This document shows positions 52,317 to 61,772 of a stretch of DNA of 64,000 nt, in pieces. The notes beneath the pieces are model-generated. The model was not told the origin of the DNA. It made no database searches and saw only the letters and a program-made list of their open reading frames with translations. Origin of the DNA: CAIZQW01 sp942493055 (GTDB taxonomy: Bacteria; Verrucomicrobiota; Kiritimatiellia; RFP12; UBA1067); the NCBI GenBank assembly GCA_942493055.1, contig OW818680.1:434001-498000 (forward strand), in the 5' to 3' direction. The stretch's first letter is position 1. Each line of letters starts with the position of its first letter. The position numbers and the translations under genes are program-made.

Positions 52317-54833
52317 TTAATACCGAGGGGCTTCATTCCCCGACACGGTGATGGCGACATTGCCCTTCACCTTTTCAGCCAGCACAGTCGCTGGCGCCCT
52401 TGAAGGGGGGATGGTGCGTCCAAAAGCCTCTTGAGGAAAGAGATTCACGTAGAGGCTCGCACCATCCGCTTCAACAGAGAGACTGGCTGGCTGACTCGGC
52501 TCCAGCTGGGCTTTCACCGTGACGCCGCCCACCCTGAAAATCCCCCTCTTCTCCTCTCGAACGGCAAGAGGCGCAGTGGAGGCATCGGCCATCTGCAGGA
52601 TGGTGAGAAAGCGCATCCGCGTGGACTTCTCCTTCGTGGCGTAGGTCACATGATATTGCTTGGGCATGGCACCATACTTCTTTTTAATATCCACAGGGGG
52701 TGACCAGAATTCATCCGTGAGCGACGCAACAAGCGGCTGAGAGCCATAGACAACGCCGGACACACTGTTTAACGGTGTCATGAGCCTCAACTCCCCCTGA
52801 GACTGAAGTTCTGGCTTTTTCAAAGTATGCAGCAGCAGACTCCAGTCCGATGCCTTTTCAGCCTCCAGAATGTCGTACACGATGACCGTGTCGGGACGGA
52901 CCAGCACCACATGCCGTTCGAAAAGCTTTAACGCGCTGTCCCCATAACCGTTTTCGCGAGTCGGCTCAATATGAGACTCTTTGAGCATGCCGAGAAACTG
53001 CTCATCAACTGTCTGTTGATAGGCCATCGTTGCATCGCCGCAAACATACGCGATATGCTCCCCGCTGGCATAGCGCTTGATCCAGCCATATCCCTCATGC
53101 CCGAACGCCTGTCCGCAGCCATTGACCAGAATACCGTTATGCGCGCGGGTGTGGCGATAGGAGGACATGGAATGGGTGTCTCCAAATGTTGTGTAGTACC
53201 CTGTTGAGTAAAACAGCGCTTCCCCCCTGCGTGATAAGTTGAAGCAGTTCTGATTGGCATGCATGTGCCCCTTGGCCCCAAAGGGAGAGGAGCGAAAATA
53301 GACAGCGGTATCCTCTGAACTATTCAGCACATCCGTGTGGAGCGCAGCAAGCCCCACCCCCTGAAAGAGCCTGGCCTGAGGCAACTGTGAAGGTTTTTCA
53401 AAACGGGGCATGGACGGGGGAATATTATTGATGATCTGATACCATGCTTCAATCCCGAGTCCTTCATCCCCCTTCTCCTCCGTCTTCGAACGCGCGAAGC
53501 TCGAAGCATACGCCCGGTAGAGCGCTTTGGCGTCGTTGTTCTCTTGGCCAATGACAAACATCATGCTCTGACCCATATTTCCTTTCCCGATGCGGTCATG
53601 CATATCGCCAAAGCCGTCCATCTGTGCATTGAGCGGAGCAAAATAGATGAAGTAGTCGGCGAGTGAGCGATACCACTCTTTTTGAAACACGTCAACATGT
53701 CCCACTTTTTTAAGTAACACGGCCATGTCAATCACAGCTGATTTGTTAACGCCGAAGTATCCTAAGCCTTCAGCCCAGCCTCCGTCGGACATCGCCAAAT
53801 TCGGGAATCGCGCCAGAAACAGTTCATACGTGTATTCCAGCATCTCGCGACTGGAATCCAACTCGCCCAATGTCGCAAGAGCCGCTGTGAAATTCCCAGA
53901 CAGCTCAGCCTGCCAGAAATGATTCTCGACCTGGCGCCCTTCAATGTTGCCGGGCCACGCGGACAACCCCTTATTGATTTGTTTATCCATCGTCTTCAAC
54001 ATGCGTGATAACGTCTCCCGGGGAAGTTCATCGTGCAAGCCGTCGAACACCATGGCCAGTGTCGTAAGGACCTGCGAACCGAGCAAGTCATCCGTGGGCC
54101 ACTTTAATACGACATCCAAACGTCTGCAGATGGACTCATAGAGCGCCTTGTCTCCTGTCAAGATGTATGCCTCTGTGAGGCTGCGAAGAAAACCGACCTC
54201 CTGTCCGGCCTTCCGACTCAGTGCGCGTTCTTCCGCCAGGTTTCCCCCTTGCACAGGGCCATCGTAGATCGCCATCTTGAGTGTCTTCTTCCCCTTGGCA
54301 ATGATCTCTTTTGAAAGCGGATGCTTTTCAGCAGCCGACCGGACCGACTGAAGCGTCTTCCCCTGTGTCAGCACGCGAGGATGCCCAGCCGACAAGCCTG
54401 CAACAAAGGACTCAAAATCCAAACTCTCAAAAACAGGTGTATTCGTCGCAATCACAAATGAATAGGGTCCTTTCATCACACGGATTTTCGCATCCTGTAT
54501 CTCATAACGCCAGTACCATGTTCCAACTCCTAATTTCTTGTGAAGGTTGAAAAAACAGGCCCGTTGCACCTTGCCTTTCGTCGTCTTTTCAGCGGAAAAC
54601 TGCGGATCACTTGAAACTTCGACGCGATACCCCACCGAACGATTTTCCCAATGCGTCACAGAAGCCCACTGCAAGGGAGGCGGGTTGACCTCTGCGACAG
54701 CACCATCACGTGGTGAAGGTGTCTTCCTCCACTCCTCATACAACGACGGCGGGCAGTCAGTGGCCGTCACCCCTGCTGACGCCAATAATAAGCCAAACAG
54801 AATCCATAAGCTCTTCATTTCAAATATCCTCAT
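52317..54833 (-). CDS. Heparinase II/III-like protein with DUF4962 N-terminus
   Basis: 838 residues from ATG 54833 (AGGAGAG 8 bases upstream). Signal peptide to about 24. An N-terminal fibronectin-like DUF4962 part (P-P-P-L-Q-W-A ... Y-R-V-E-V-S-S-D-P-Q-F), an (alpha/alpha) toroid (W-P-G-N-I-E-G-R-Q-V-E-N-H-F-W-Q-A-E), then the heparinase II/III beta-sandwich with G-H-M-H-A-N-Q-N-C-F-N-L and S-S-Y-R-H-T-R-A-H-N. The family eliminates uronate-containing polysaccharides (heparan, alginate, ulvan-type). Flanked by sulfatase and fucosidase, so a sulfated uronic-acid glycan is a likely target. Confidence 0.88.
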   Translation of the reverse strand: MRIFEMKSLWILFGLLLASAGVTATDCPPSLYEEWRKTPSPRDGAVAEVNPPPLQWASVTHWENRSVGYRVEVSSDPQFSAEKTTKGKVQRACFFNLHKKLGVGTWYWRYEIQDAKIRVMKGPYSFVIATNTPVFESLDFESFVAGLSAGHPRVLTQGKTLQSVRSAAEKHPLSKEIIAKGKKTLKMAIYDGPVQGGNLAEERALSRKAGQEVGFLRSLTEAYILTGDKALYESICRRLDVVLKWPTDDLLGSQVLTTLAMVFDGLHDELPRETLSRMLKTMDKQINKGLSAWPGNIEGRQVENHFWQAELSGNFTAALATLGELDSSREMLEYTYELFLARFPNLAMSDGGWAEGLGYFGVNKSAVIDMAVLLKKVGHVDVFQKEWYRSLADYFIYFAPLNAQMDGFGDMHDRIGKGNMGQSMMFVIGQENNDAKALYRAYASSFARSKTEEKGDEGLGIEAWYQIINNIPPSMPRFEKPSQLPQARLFQGVGLAALHTDVLNSSEDTAVYFRSSPFGAKGHMHANQNCFNLSRRGEALFYSTGYYTTFGDTHSMSSYRHTRAHNGILVNGCGQAFGHEGYGWIKRYASGEHIAYVCGDATMAYQQTVDEQFLGMLKESHIEPTRENGYGDSALKLFERHVVLVRPDTVIVYDILEAEKASDWSLLLHTLKKPELQSQGELRLMTPLNSVSGVVYGSQPLVASLTDEFWSPPVDIKKKYGAMPKQYHVTYATKEKSTRMRFLTILQMADASTAPLAVREEKRGIFRVGGVTVKAQLEPSQPASLSVEADGASLYVNLFPQEAFGRTIPPSRAPATVLAEKVKGNVAITVSGNEAPRY

Positions 54834-54858
54834 TGTTCTCTCTCCTGATTTCACACAA

Positions 54859-56385
54859 TCAATGCCCCATCCGCTCGCCCATCGTTTTCCCCAGAACGCC
54901 AGGGGCGTAATAGGGATAGTGGTCCCACATATCGTACGCCGGGGCGATACGGGGATCCTTCGTCTCTGTCATCCACTGGTTCACGCGGGCACGGAGCTCT
55001 CCCTGCACCGAGGTATAGGCTGCCTGTCCGGCGACATTATTAATTTGCCCAGGATCCTTCGCAAGATCATACAGCTCTTCAGCAGGCCGCTTTCCAAAGA
55101 TCCGATTGAAATAGGTTTTAAACTCCGGCTGTCCGACTTGCGTCAGCAGATAATCCTTTGCCTGACACGCATCCACATCGCCATATGGCCCGACATCAAA
55201 ATGAACCTCAGGATCACCGGCCGGCCAGCGGTCAGGCCTCGAGTTAAGAATATAAAGGTAGTCCTTTGTCCGGATGGCACGCATGGGATAGCTGAGATTG
55301 CCGCAACGCACATTGGCATGACGTTCGCGTTCAATAAATACAGCGTCGCGTTTTTCTGCCCCGGCATTATCCATCAGCAGATCGAGAAAGCTGCGTGAGG
55401 TCATCTCAGGTGCGGGATGCAGTCCTGCCAGCTCTAAAAAGGTCGCCGTGAAATCCGTGCTGCTGACAAAGGCGTCCACGGATCGGCCGGCCACCAGCCG
55501 ATTTCCCCAACGGACCGCCAAGGGCACATGGGAACCGGAATCATAACAGTTCGCCAGCCCGCGCGGCATCTGCCACCCATTGTCTCCGGCGCAGACAATG
55601 ACCGTCTGATCAAGGATACCCTTCTTCTCCAAAGCTGAAAGTGCTTCACCAATGACCCTGTCGAGTCTGAGCACCCCGCTGTAGTAGGCCAGGATGTCGC
55701 GTCGTATTTCGGGGGTATCCGGCAACTCAGGAGGCACCTGGATCGTCTCGGGATTAAGTTCAGGATTGGGTGCTTCATCATAGCGCCAGCCTTTGAACTG
55801 CGGACGTGTCGCCGTGTCCGTATTGCCCAGCCAGAAGAAAAATGGCTTGCCTGCCTCAGCATGATCAAGAAACCCTTGAAAGTTTACAAACTCCCTTCCC
55901 ACAGGATTTTCCTTCCAGCCGTGCAAGGTATAGTTGCCAGGAGCCCACGGCTTGCCGGAGTAACCGACCAGATACCCTGACTCGCGTAACAGCTGCGTCA
56001 CCACGCGGTGGGAACCCGAGAAGCCACCCCATAGATTACCCGCCTCCTCCAGTTGATGCGGCGGCCGCCCGGTCAGGATGGAGGCGCGTGTCGGCGAACA
56101 ACTCGGCGAGGCATTAAAGCAGTTCCGGAACAGGATACCCTCCCGGGCCAGCCGATCAAATGCAGGTGTCTTCACCGTCTTGTCCCCCAAAATACTGGCA
56201 TGGGGATAAGCCCAGTTATCGGCAAGAATAAAGAGGATATTAGGACGTCCCTGAGTCGCGGGAATGGATCGAACCCCAGCGGGTTCCGCACCTTTCAGCG
56301 CTCCCTGGACGAGGCCAACACAAATAAGCATACAGCGTGTTGTTCTCGAGACAAAAGGGTACAAGCATACTGTCATGTTCTTCAT
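54859..56385 (-). CDS. Family S1 sulfatase
   Basis: 508 residues. Signal sequence ~1-32. Sulfatase fold: N-I-L-F-I-L-A-D-N-W metal-binding start, the formylglycine motif C96-S-P-T-R100-A-S-I-L-T-G-R, Y-S-G-K-P-W, and V-I-V-C-A-G-D-N-G-W. C96 would be converted to formylglycine by a maturase not in this window. It removes sulfate esters from a polysaccharide. ATG 56385 follows GGAGGTGAT. Its 5' untranslated region and first codons (M-K-N-M-T-V-C-L-Y-P-F-V) closely match those of the GH16 gene at 59467. Confidence 0.93.
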   Translation of the reverse strand: MKNMTVCLYPFVSRTTRCMLICVGLVQGALKGAEPAGVRSIPATQGRPNILFILADNWAYPHASILGDKTVKTPAFDRLAREGILFRNCFNASPSCSPTRASILTGRPPHQLEEAGNLWGGFSGSHRVVTQLLRESGYLVGYSGKPWAPGNYTLHGWKENPVGREFVNFQGFLDHAEAGKPFFFWLGNTDTATRPQFKGWRYDEAPNPELNPETIQVPPELPDTPEIRRDILAYYSGVLRLDRVIGEALSALEKKGILDQTVIVCAGDNGWQMPRGLANCYDSGSHVPLAVRWGNRLVAGRSVDAFVSSTDFTATFLELAGLHPAPEMTSRSFLDLLMDNAGAEKRDAVFIERERHANVRCGNLSYPMRAIRTKDYLYILNSRPDRWPAGDPEVHFDVGPYGDVDACQAKDYLLTQVGQPEFKTYFNRIFGKRPAEELYDLAKDPGQINNVAGQAAYTSVQGELRARVNQWMTETKDPRIAPAYDMWDHYPYYAPGVLGKTMGERMGH

Positions 56386-56420
56386 CTGTTCATCACCTCC
56401 GTTACACTTTTAAAAAGATC
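56351..56420 (-). repeat. Duplicated leader and signal-peptide start, copy 1
   Basis: About 60 bases covering the Shine-Dalgarno, ATG and first codons of the sulfatase gene align, with few mismatches, to 59432-59502 at the start of the GH16 gene. Shared stretches include TCCGTTACACTTT, AAAAAGAT and GCATACTG (plus strand). Confidence 0.7.
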
Positions 56421-56538
56421 GTCTGCTATCGAATGTTAACAGTTAAGTTCTACGCGGCAAAGATTGTTTCTCTTCATTGCGCCAGTGCGATTCCGAAGAC
56501 CACGGCATACCGGCAGGGCCACGCTTGAGTGCCTGACT

Positions 56539-57984
56539 TCAGCCGGATGATTCCTTGCTGATTCTGAAACGGTGCGGCTGTGGTTGGCTAGTCTTCCGGA
56601 TTTCAACCACAAGTTCCTCCTTCTGCTTGCGCACCTCGGCCTGCTTCGGCTTATACACCTGGTAAACGTCACGTATTTTCCTGCTCCACCCGTCAGTAGG
56701 CGGCTTCCGTTTGGCAAGTGCGCCTGCATAATCGAATTCCTCAGTGATTCCGTAGTTCGGATTCATTCCTGCGTCAAAGAAGTCCAATGTGCGCAGGATT
56801 TGCACGAGTTCATAACGCTTCGCATCCAACTTCGCCACTTCCAAAGCTTGACAATACTGTGGAGTGTTCGTCATGGTTGCCAGATTGATTCCCTCTTCCA
56901 GCTCTGCCGCGGTGAATGACGCAATCGGCTGATCGTCAATCAACAGCTTATACTTGCCGGGCGGCAGATTGCTGACGCGGAGACGCTCCTGGTTTAGGTC
57001 CTTCATGAAGGGTACCAACTTCAACGCCTCAGCACACTCTGTGGGGACAGGAAAAGGCAACGCATTCGCTTTGTAGGAAAAACTCACGTCACTATTGCCA
57101 GCCGCATTCTCGACCATATCAGCGACGAACTGCGGCACCCCCTGCGCCTTTAGAAACAAATACGCCATTACAAAACTTCCCACTTCTTTGGGATGAACGC
57201 GGTCCGGTCCCACCAAGGTGAATTGCGGATCCGACTTTTGCTGTTCCAGGTTTAGCTTGCTCATCGGCCCATGTAAATCCGCCAAGGAGGCATTCAACTC
57301 GCCAGCAAGTTTCCTGGCATTCTCCGCGCAGCGTCCAAGTGCGGCGTTGACGCCCAAGAACTTTTCAGCCGCGATTTCAGCAGTGTCATCGAAGATCGAC
57401 GGAGTAATAAAAATCAGCCTGACTCCGGCCGCCCGCAGTTTTTCCGCGAGCTTCTTCATCCTGGCGACATGGATTTCAATGGCCGCGTCACGTTGTGCCA
57501 GCGCATTTGTCGCGCTGAATTTCGAGGAATACAGGCCGCGGCTGACATCGTTCATGCCATACATGATCGTGGCAACGGTTGGCTTGTGGCGAAGCACATC
57601 CTTTTGCAACCGCAAGACGCCCCCCTTCGCCGTATCACCGGCGCTGCCACAGTTGAAGAAATCTATTGGCCGCCCAGGAAAGCGAGTCGCGTAGTACAGA
57701 TAGATGTACCGGGTATAGAAGCCGGTGTGCGTGATGCTGTCACCAATCGCGCACCAGCGGTCGCCGGATTGAAATTGTGATGCCGCAGAGGCAGACCCCG
57801 GGACTGGTCGCGCCAGGACTTCTGGAGCCGCGCTCAGCTCTGAACCGACAGGGACAAAACAAAGAAACGCACCGATAAGGAGGAATGCGATGCAAGAGTT
57901 CCTCCACTTCAGATCTTTGATCCCAGTCGATGCGGGTGTTGTTAACCGGCATCGCAGAACAGCACTCGAATGTATCCGTTTCAT
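56539..57984 (-). CDS. SGNH/GDSL-family esterase, exported
   Basis: 481 residues. A hydrophobic signal segment lies at about 30-52 after an unusually long N-terminal stretch. SGNH blocks: A-I-G-D-S-I-T (S83), N-C-G-S-A-G-D-T-A, Y-G-M-N-D-V-S, and V-G-P-D-R-V-H-P (D and H). Such enzymes deacetylate polysaccharides. About 200 residues after the catalytic domain are unassigned. ATG 57984 has AGGAAGAG upstream and is 7 bases past the GH16-SGNH stop, so it is in the operon. Confidence 0.88.
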   Translation of the reverse strand: MKRIHSSAVLRCRLTTPASTGIKDLKWRNSCIAFLLIGAFLCFVPVGSELSAAPEVLARPVPGSASAASQFQSGDRWCAIGDSITHTGFYTRYIYLYYATRFPGRPIDFFNCGSAGDTAKGGVLRLQKDVLRHKPTVATIMYGMNDVSRGLYSSKFSATNALAQRDAAIEIHVARMKKLAEKLRAAGVRLIFITPSIFDDTAEIAAEKFLGVNAALGRCAENARKLAGELNASLADLHGPMSKLNLEQQKSDPQFTLVGPDRVHPKEVGSFVMAYLFLKAQGVPQFVADMVENAAGNSDVSFSYKANALPFPVPTECAEALKLVPFMKDLNQERLRVSNLPPGKYKLLIDDQPIASFTAAELEEGINLATMTNTPQYCQALEVAKLDAKRYELVQILRTLDFFDAGMNPNYGITEEFDYAGALAKRKPPTDGWSRKIRDVYQVYKPKQAEVRKQKEELVVEIRKTSQPQPHRFRISKESSG

Positions 57985-57991
57985 ACTCTTC

Positions 57992-59467
57992 CTATTTCAT
58001 CATCTCGTTCAGCAACGGCGTCATTGCTTCCGCCCAGATTTGATAGCCCTTGCTGTTCAGGTGAAGACCGTCGTTGTAGATTTCTTGCGTCACCTTCCCA
58101 TCAGGCGCCAGTTTGTCACCCAGGTCCAGGTAGCGCACGTTGAGTCCGTCATCCAGTTTAGCCAACAGCGCGTTCACCGCATTGACTCTTTCGGGAACAT
58201 TTAACTCGGGCGGGTCACTTTTGTGAGCGCGGGGGAAAATGCCCAACAGCAACAGTTTCGTCACTGGCAGTTTTTCGCGCATGATCTTTATGATTTTCGC
58301 ATTGGCCTCGGCAATGGCGGCGGGCGAGTTATTTTTGATGTTGTTGGTTCCCAGCAGCAAGACAATTACCTTTGGATTGATCCCGTCGAGTTCACCGTGG
58401 TCAATCCGCCACAGCACGTGCTGCGTGGCGTCACTGCTGATTCCAAAGTTGGCCGGCAGATACTTTCCAAAATTGTTAGTCCACATTTGCTGCGCCCAGT
58501 CGGCTCTCCATCCCGCCGTGATTGAATCCCCAACGAACAGGACTCCGATCGGACCCTGTTTGCCGCGCTCAATAAACGAGTCATGCAACTGTCTGGCTTG
58601 CGGATCTTTGCGCGCCGTCGGCATGGAAGCGTCCTGCGCTGACGGTACGACCGGATCATTCACCGAAATCGGGGCGGCGGTATCCTTCTTCTCGTAGAAT
58701 CGAACATAGTCGAATTCAGCGCATGCGGGCAACTCGGCATCCACAGGGTCGCCTGTCTTGTTGCCAAGATTGGCCGCAATGGAGGTGAGCCAAATCCTCT
58801 GCTTGCCAGACTGGTAGGCCGAAATATCCCAGTTTTGGATTTCTTCACCTTCAAAGAAATAGCGGACATTGGTAGGAGTAAATTCGCAGCCCCATATATG
58901 GAAATCTTTCGTCAGATCCGGCGTGGGAATGCGCTTCCAGCCCGGAAGGGCCCGCGCCTTGCCCCGGATCTTCGGCTTGCGCATCCACAAAGCCCGTGTG
59001 TAGCTGTCATGTTTCCATGAATCGTGCTCGCACACGTCCATTTCATGCAATCCTACGCCGCCCACCTTATCCGGCTTCTGCTCGTCGCAGGCGGACATCC
59101 AGAACGAGGTATGCCAGCCAAGTGTGGCGGGCACTTTGAAACGCGCCTCGTAGTAGCCGTAAACGAAATCCCTTTTACTGATGACTCCGCCGCCGGTATA
59201 TTTCTTCCCCCGAGCGTCTTCCCGCTTCAATGCGATGCTCAGTTTTCCATCTTGCACGGCAACATTCCGCGCCAGTTGTGTGCTGCTCCAACTGCTGTCG
59301 AGGCGATAAAACCATTTGTTGGTATCAAGCTCGGCGCCGTCAAATTCGTCCGACCAGGCGAGTATGTAGCCCGTTGGCGGCTCGGCATGTACCGTTAAAC
59401 ACAACAGCACCAGCAGTAGTGTGGCTAGGATGACGAATGGTTGCAAGCATACTGGCAGGTTCTTCAT
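57992..59467 (-). CDS. GH16 glycanase fused to SGNH esterase
   Basis: 491 residues. Signal peptide 1-28. Residues ~30-260 are a GH16 beta-jelly-roll: W-S-D-E-F-D-G near 38, Y-E-A-R-F-K-V near 106, and the catalytic E142-M-D-V-C-E147 (E-x-D-x-x-E). Residues ~300-490 are an SGNH hydrolase: F-V-G-D-S315-I-T-A-G-W, G-T-N-N-I, and D-G-L-H-L-N-S-K-G. GH16 cuts beta-1,3 or beta-1,4 glucans or galactans; with the esterase it would trim an acetylated backbone. Two catalytic domains in one exported chain is notable. ATG 59467 follows GGAGAAGAT. Confidence 0.9.
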   Translation of the reverse strand: MKNLPVCLQPFVILATLLLVLLCLTVHAEPPTGYILAWSDEFDGAELDTNKWFYRLDSSWSSTQLARNVAVQDGKLSIALKREDARGKKYTGGGVISKRDFVYGYYEARFKVPATLGWHTSFWMSACDEQKPDKVGGVGLHEMDVCEHDSWKHDSYTRALWMRKPKIRGKARALPGWKRIPTPDLTKDFHIWGCEFTPTNVRYFFEGEEIQNWDISAYQSGKQRIWLTSIAANLGNKTGDPVDAELPACAEFDYVRFYEKKDTAAPISVNDPVVPSAQDASMPTARKDPQARQLHDSFIERGKQGPIGVLFVGDSITAGWRADWAQQMWTNNFGKYLPANFGISSDATQHVLWRIDHGELDGINPKVIVLLLGTNNIKNNSPAAIAEANAKIIKIMREKLPVTKLLLLGIFPRAHKSDPPELNVPERVNAVNALLAKLDDGLNVRYLDLGDKLAPDGKVTQEIYNDGLHLNSKGYQIWAEAMTPLLNEMMK

Positions 59468-59502
59468 CTAATCATCTTCTCCGTTACACTTTCAAAAAGA
59501 TT
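59432..59502 (-). repeat. Duplicated leader and signal-peptide start, copy 2
   Basis: Aligns with 56351-56420 across the Shine-Dalgarno, start codon and first residues (M-K-N-L-P-V-C-L-Q-P-F-V here). Confidence 0.7.
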
Positions 59503-60713
59503 TTCCGTTGATACAGGAAGCGCACAAGCGCCAATACCAGGGCGACCACCAAACCAGCGATCGCGACCTCGCCCCAGGCGCCCATGGCTTTCTGGAGCGG
59601 CGCACCTACCAGGCGTTCAGCGAAATCCTTGAACTTGACAAACTCAAACACCAGATAAATCGTGATGGGATTCATCCCTATCCAGACAAAGGGAGTACAC
59701 CAGCGACGAAACGTCCAGACCTCCACAACCTGATAAAAGAGAGCCACGATCAGGCATGAATAGCCTCCAGCCACCAGCACATAAGAGGAGGACCAAATCT
59801 TCTTGATGACCGGAAACTGAATGCCCCAGACCATCCCACCCACTATTCCAATGGCGCCAGCAGCGGCCAGATACAACACCTTCTTCTGCTTCGATACTCC
59901 CCCAAACATCAGGAACATTCCCGCAAAGACCCCCAGCAGGCAACTGGCAACCGCTGGAAGCGTACTGAGAAGTCCTTCCGGGTCATAACCGCCATCCCAC
60001 TTAAAGCCGGGCAAATAAAGGAAGTCCAGATGCTGAGGAAGATTCAGCCCATCCTCAAACTTGCCAGCCACCCGATGCGGCGTTGCATGATACTGAGCGA
60101 TTGCTTCGCTCGTATTAGGCTGAAGCCCCAACGCCGTCAAATGTCCCTTCTCCACATTAAAATCGCGAACAGGTACAAACGAGCAGAGCAGCCAGTAACC
60201 CAAGAGCAAGCTGGCGCAGAGGATTATCAAGCCCCGCAGACGCAATGTCAGAAACGCTACGCCTGCAAAGAGCGAACAGATGGCCATGCGCTGCAACACC
60301 CCCAACCAGCGAACACCTTCGAGGCCGTGAGACAATCCGCCGTAGAAAAAGAGGCCGATCAGATAGAGGATCAAGCTGCGCACCACAACATGTTTCATTG
60401 TCGCCGCGCGCCCCTTGGTCTCCAATGAACGGCGCAGCGAAAAGACACTGGAAACGCCGATAATAAATACAAACAGCGGAAATATCAGATCATAGAAGGT
60501 CACCCCGACCCAATCCGAATGGAGCATCTGACGATGAAAGAGCGTAAAGGGGAGAAACGGCAGAGCTTTCGCCAGCGCATGGGCAATCTCCTCTCCACCT
60601 ACGATCCAAAACATATCAAAGCCGCGCAAGGCATCCAGTGAGAGCAACCGCTTTGATGTGCTCACGCCTTCGGCGGGGAGAACCCCGCTTCCATTTTCAT
60701 TGCCGTGTTTCAT
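59484..60713 (-). CDS. HGSNAT/DUF5009-family membrane acetyltransferase-like protein
   Basis: 409 residues with about 10 hydrophobic helices. Family start R-L-L-S-L-D-A-L-R-G-F-D-M-F-W-I, then F-P-L-F-V-F-I-I-G-V-S and G-V-L-Q-R-M-A-I-C, as in heparan-alpha-glucosaminide N-acetyltransferase-like proteins. The human relative acetylates glucosamine across the lysosomal membrane; bacterial members sit in glycan-use clusters. In this operon it may modify or transport sugar products (inference). ATG 60713 has AAGGAG upstream. Confidence 0.85.
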   Translation of the reverse strand: MKHGNENGSGVLPAEGVSTSKRLLSLDALRGFDMFWIVGGEEIAHALAKALPFLPFTLFHRQMLHSDWVGVTFYDLIFPLFVFIIGVSSVFSLRRSLETKGRAATMKHVVVRSLILYLIGLFFYGGLSHGLEGVRWLGVLQRMAICSLFAGVAFLTLRLRGLIILCASLLLGYWLLCSFVPVRDFNVEKGHLTALGLQPNTSEAIAQYHATPHRVAGKFEDGLNLPQHLDFLYLPGFKWDGGYDPEGLLSTLPAVASCLLGVFAGMFLMFGGVSKQKKVLYLAAAGAIGIVGGMVWGIQFPVIKKIWSSSYVLVAGGYSCLIVALFYQVVEVWTFRRWCTPFVWIGMNPITIYLVFEFVKFKDFAERLVGAPLQKAMGAWGEVAIAGLVVALVLALVRFLYQRKIFLKV

Positions 60714-60724
60714 TAAACAACTCC

Positions 60725-61747
60725 TTACTGAAAACTGATCATCGTTCCGCCCGGTACAACCATCACCACACTTGAAGCAGACGCGCTTCCATAGACGTTC
60801 GTCACTGTGACAGACCAGTTGCCGGCCACCTTAACATTCGGGAAGACAAGTGGATTGCTCGTGGCATCGGCTATCGCAACACCGTTTGTATACCACTGGA
60901 AGTAGTACGGCGCAGCACCCGCTGGCGTTGCGGTGAGGGTTAGCGTACCCCCCGACACCACCGTGACCTCCGCAGGCTCGACTGCCACGGAAGGAAGATG
61001 GGCACTGCCCAGTCTCAATGTTGTATTCCCCCCGCTGTAGGACATGATGAAATAACTTGTGTCCGCCTGGACAACGCCGTTGATACGTATGGCCCCGTTG
61101 GTGATCAACGTCGTAAAACTATCCATATAGTTAATACCGTTCCTCTGCATGACACCCGTACTGGAAGGCGTGAAATTGAAATAGCTGCTGGCGGATGCTA
61201 TAAAATTCCCGCTGGCAGAAACGCGACCGCCGGCCAGCGTAAAGATATTCCCGCCTGTTTGCGTCAAATCAATATAACCTGACGTGCTGACTTGACTAGC
61301 CCCACTCAGATTAAAGCGATTATTTCCCCCACTGTAGGCATAAATATTGCGGGAAGAGAGCGTAGCTGTGTCGTTCAAATTGATCGTACTGTTCCCCCAA
61401 GGCTTAAGATCTTTAGCGCCGCTCACCAAAAATTGACTCGTGTTGTTGAAGGTCAAGACGGCACTCCCAGGACGCAGTTCAGCAGACGCGCTCAGCTTAG
61501 CATTGTTTGTGAAGGTAATACCCTTCGAGTTCACATCATAGTTGTTAACCCATGACACGATTCCATCAGTGCCGACAATCCCCGTGTTACTGCTGTTGTT
61601 CGGAACGCCGTTATCCCAGTTTTCAGGAGTCGTCACCTTCGTGTCGATACCACCGCCTGTCCACGTCGTCAGGCTTAAGCCTGTCCACGTTCCGAACAGA
61701 ACAATATTCAGAAAGAGCCCCCAACACAGGCTATGCTTACTATTCAT
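60725..61747 (-). CDS. Exported repetitive beta-rich protein with Ig-like domain
   Basis: 340 residues from ATG 61747 (AAAGGAGA upstream). Signal peptide to about 27. Residues ~30-240 are rich in N, S, T and G with short repeats (N-N-A-K-L-S-A-S-A-E-L; I-N-L-N-D-T-A-T-L-S; F-T-L-A-G-G-R-V-S-A-S-G-N-F), typical of a right-handed beta-helix or autotransporter-like passenger. Residues ~250-335 form an Ig-like domain (V-V-S-G-G-T-L-T-L-T-A; Y-Y-F-Q-W-Y-T-N-G-V-A; V-T-V-T-N-V-Y-G-S). No catalytic residues seen. Probably a surface or glycan-binding protein of the operon. Confidence 0.75.
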   Translation of the reverse strand: MNSKHSLCWGLFLNIVLFGTWTGLSLTTWTGGGIDTKVTTPENWDNGVPNNSSNTGIVGTDGIVSWVNNYDVNSKGITFTNNAKLSASAELRPGSAVLTFNNTSQFLVSGAKDLKPWGNSTINLNDTATLSSRNIYAYSGGNNRFNLSGASQVSTSGYIDLTQTGGNIFTLAGGRVSASGNFIASASSYFNFTPSSTGVMQRNGINYMDSFTTLITNGAIRINGVVQADTSYFIMSYSGGNTTLRLGSAHLPSVAVEPAEVTVVSGGTLTLTATPAGAAPYYFQWYTNGVAIADATSNPLVFPNVKVAGNWSVTVTNVYGSASASSVVMVVPGGTMISFQ

Positions 61748-61772
61748 CTCTTGTCTCCTTTTTTTTTGAAAA

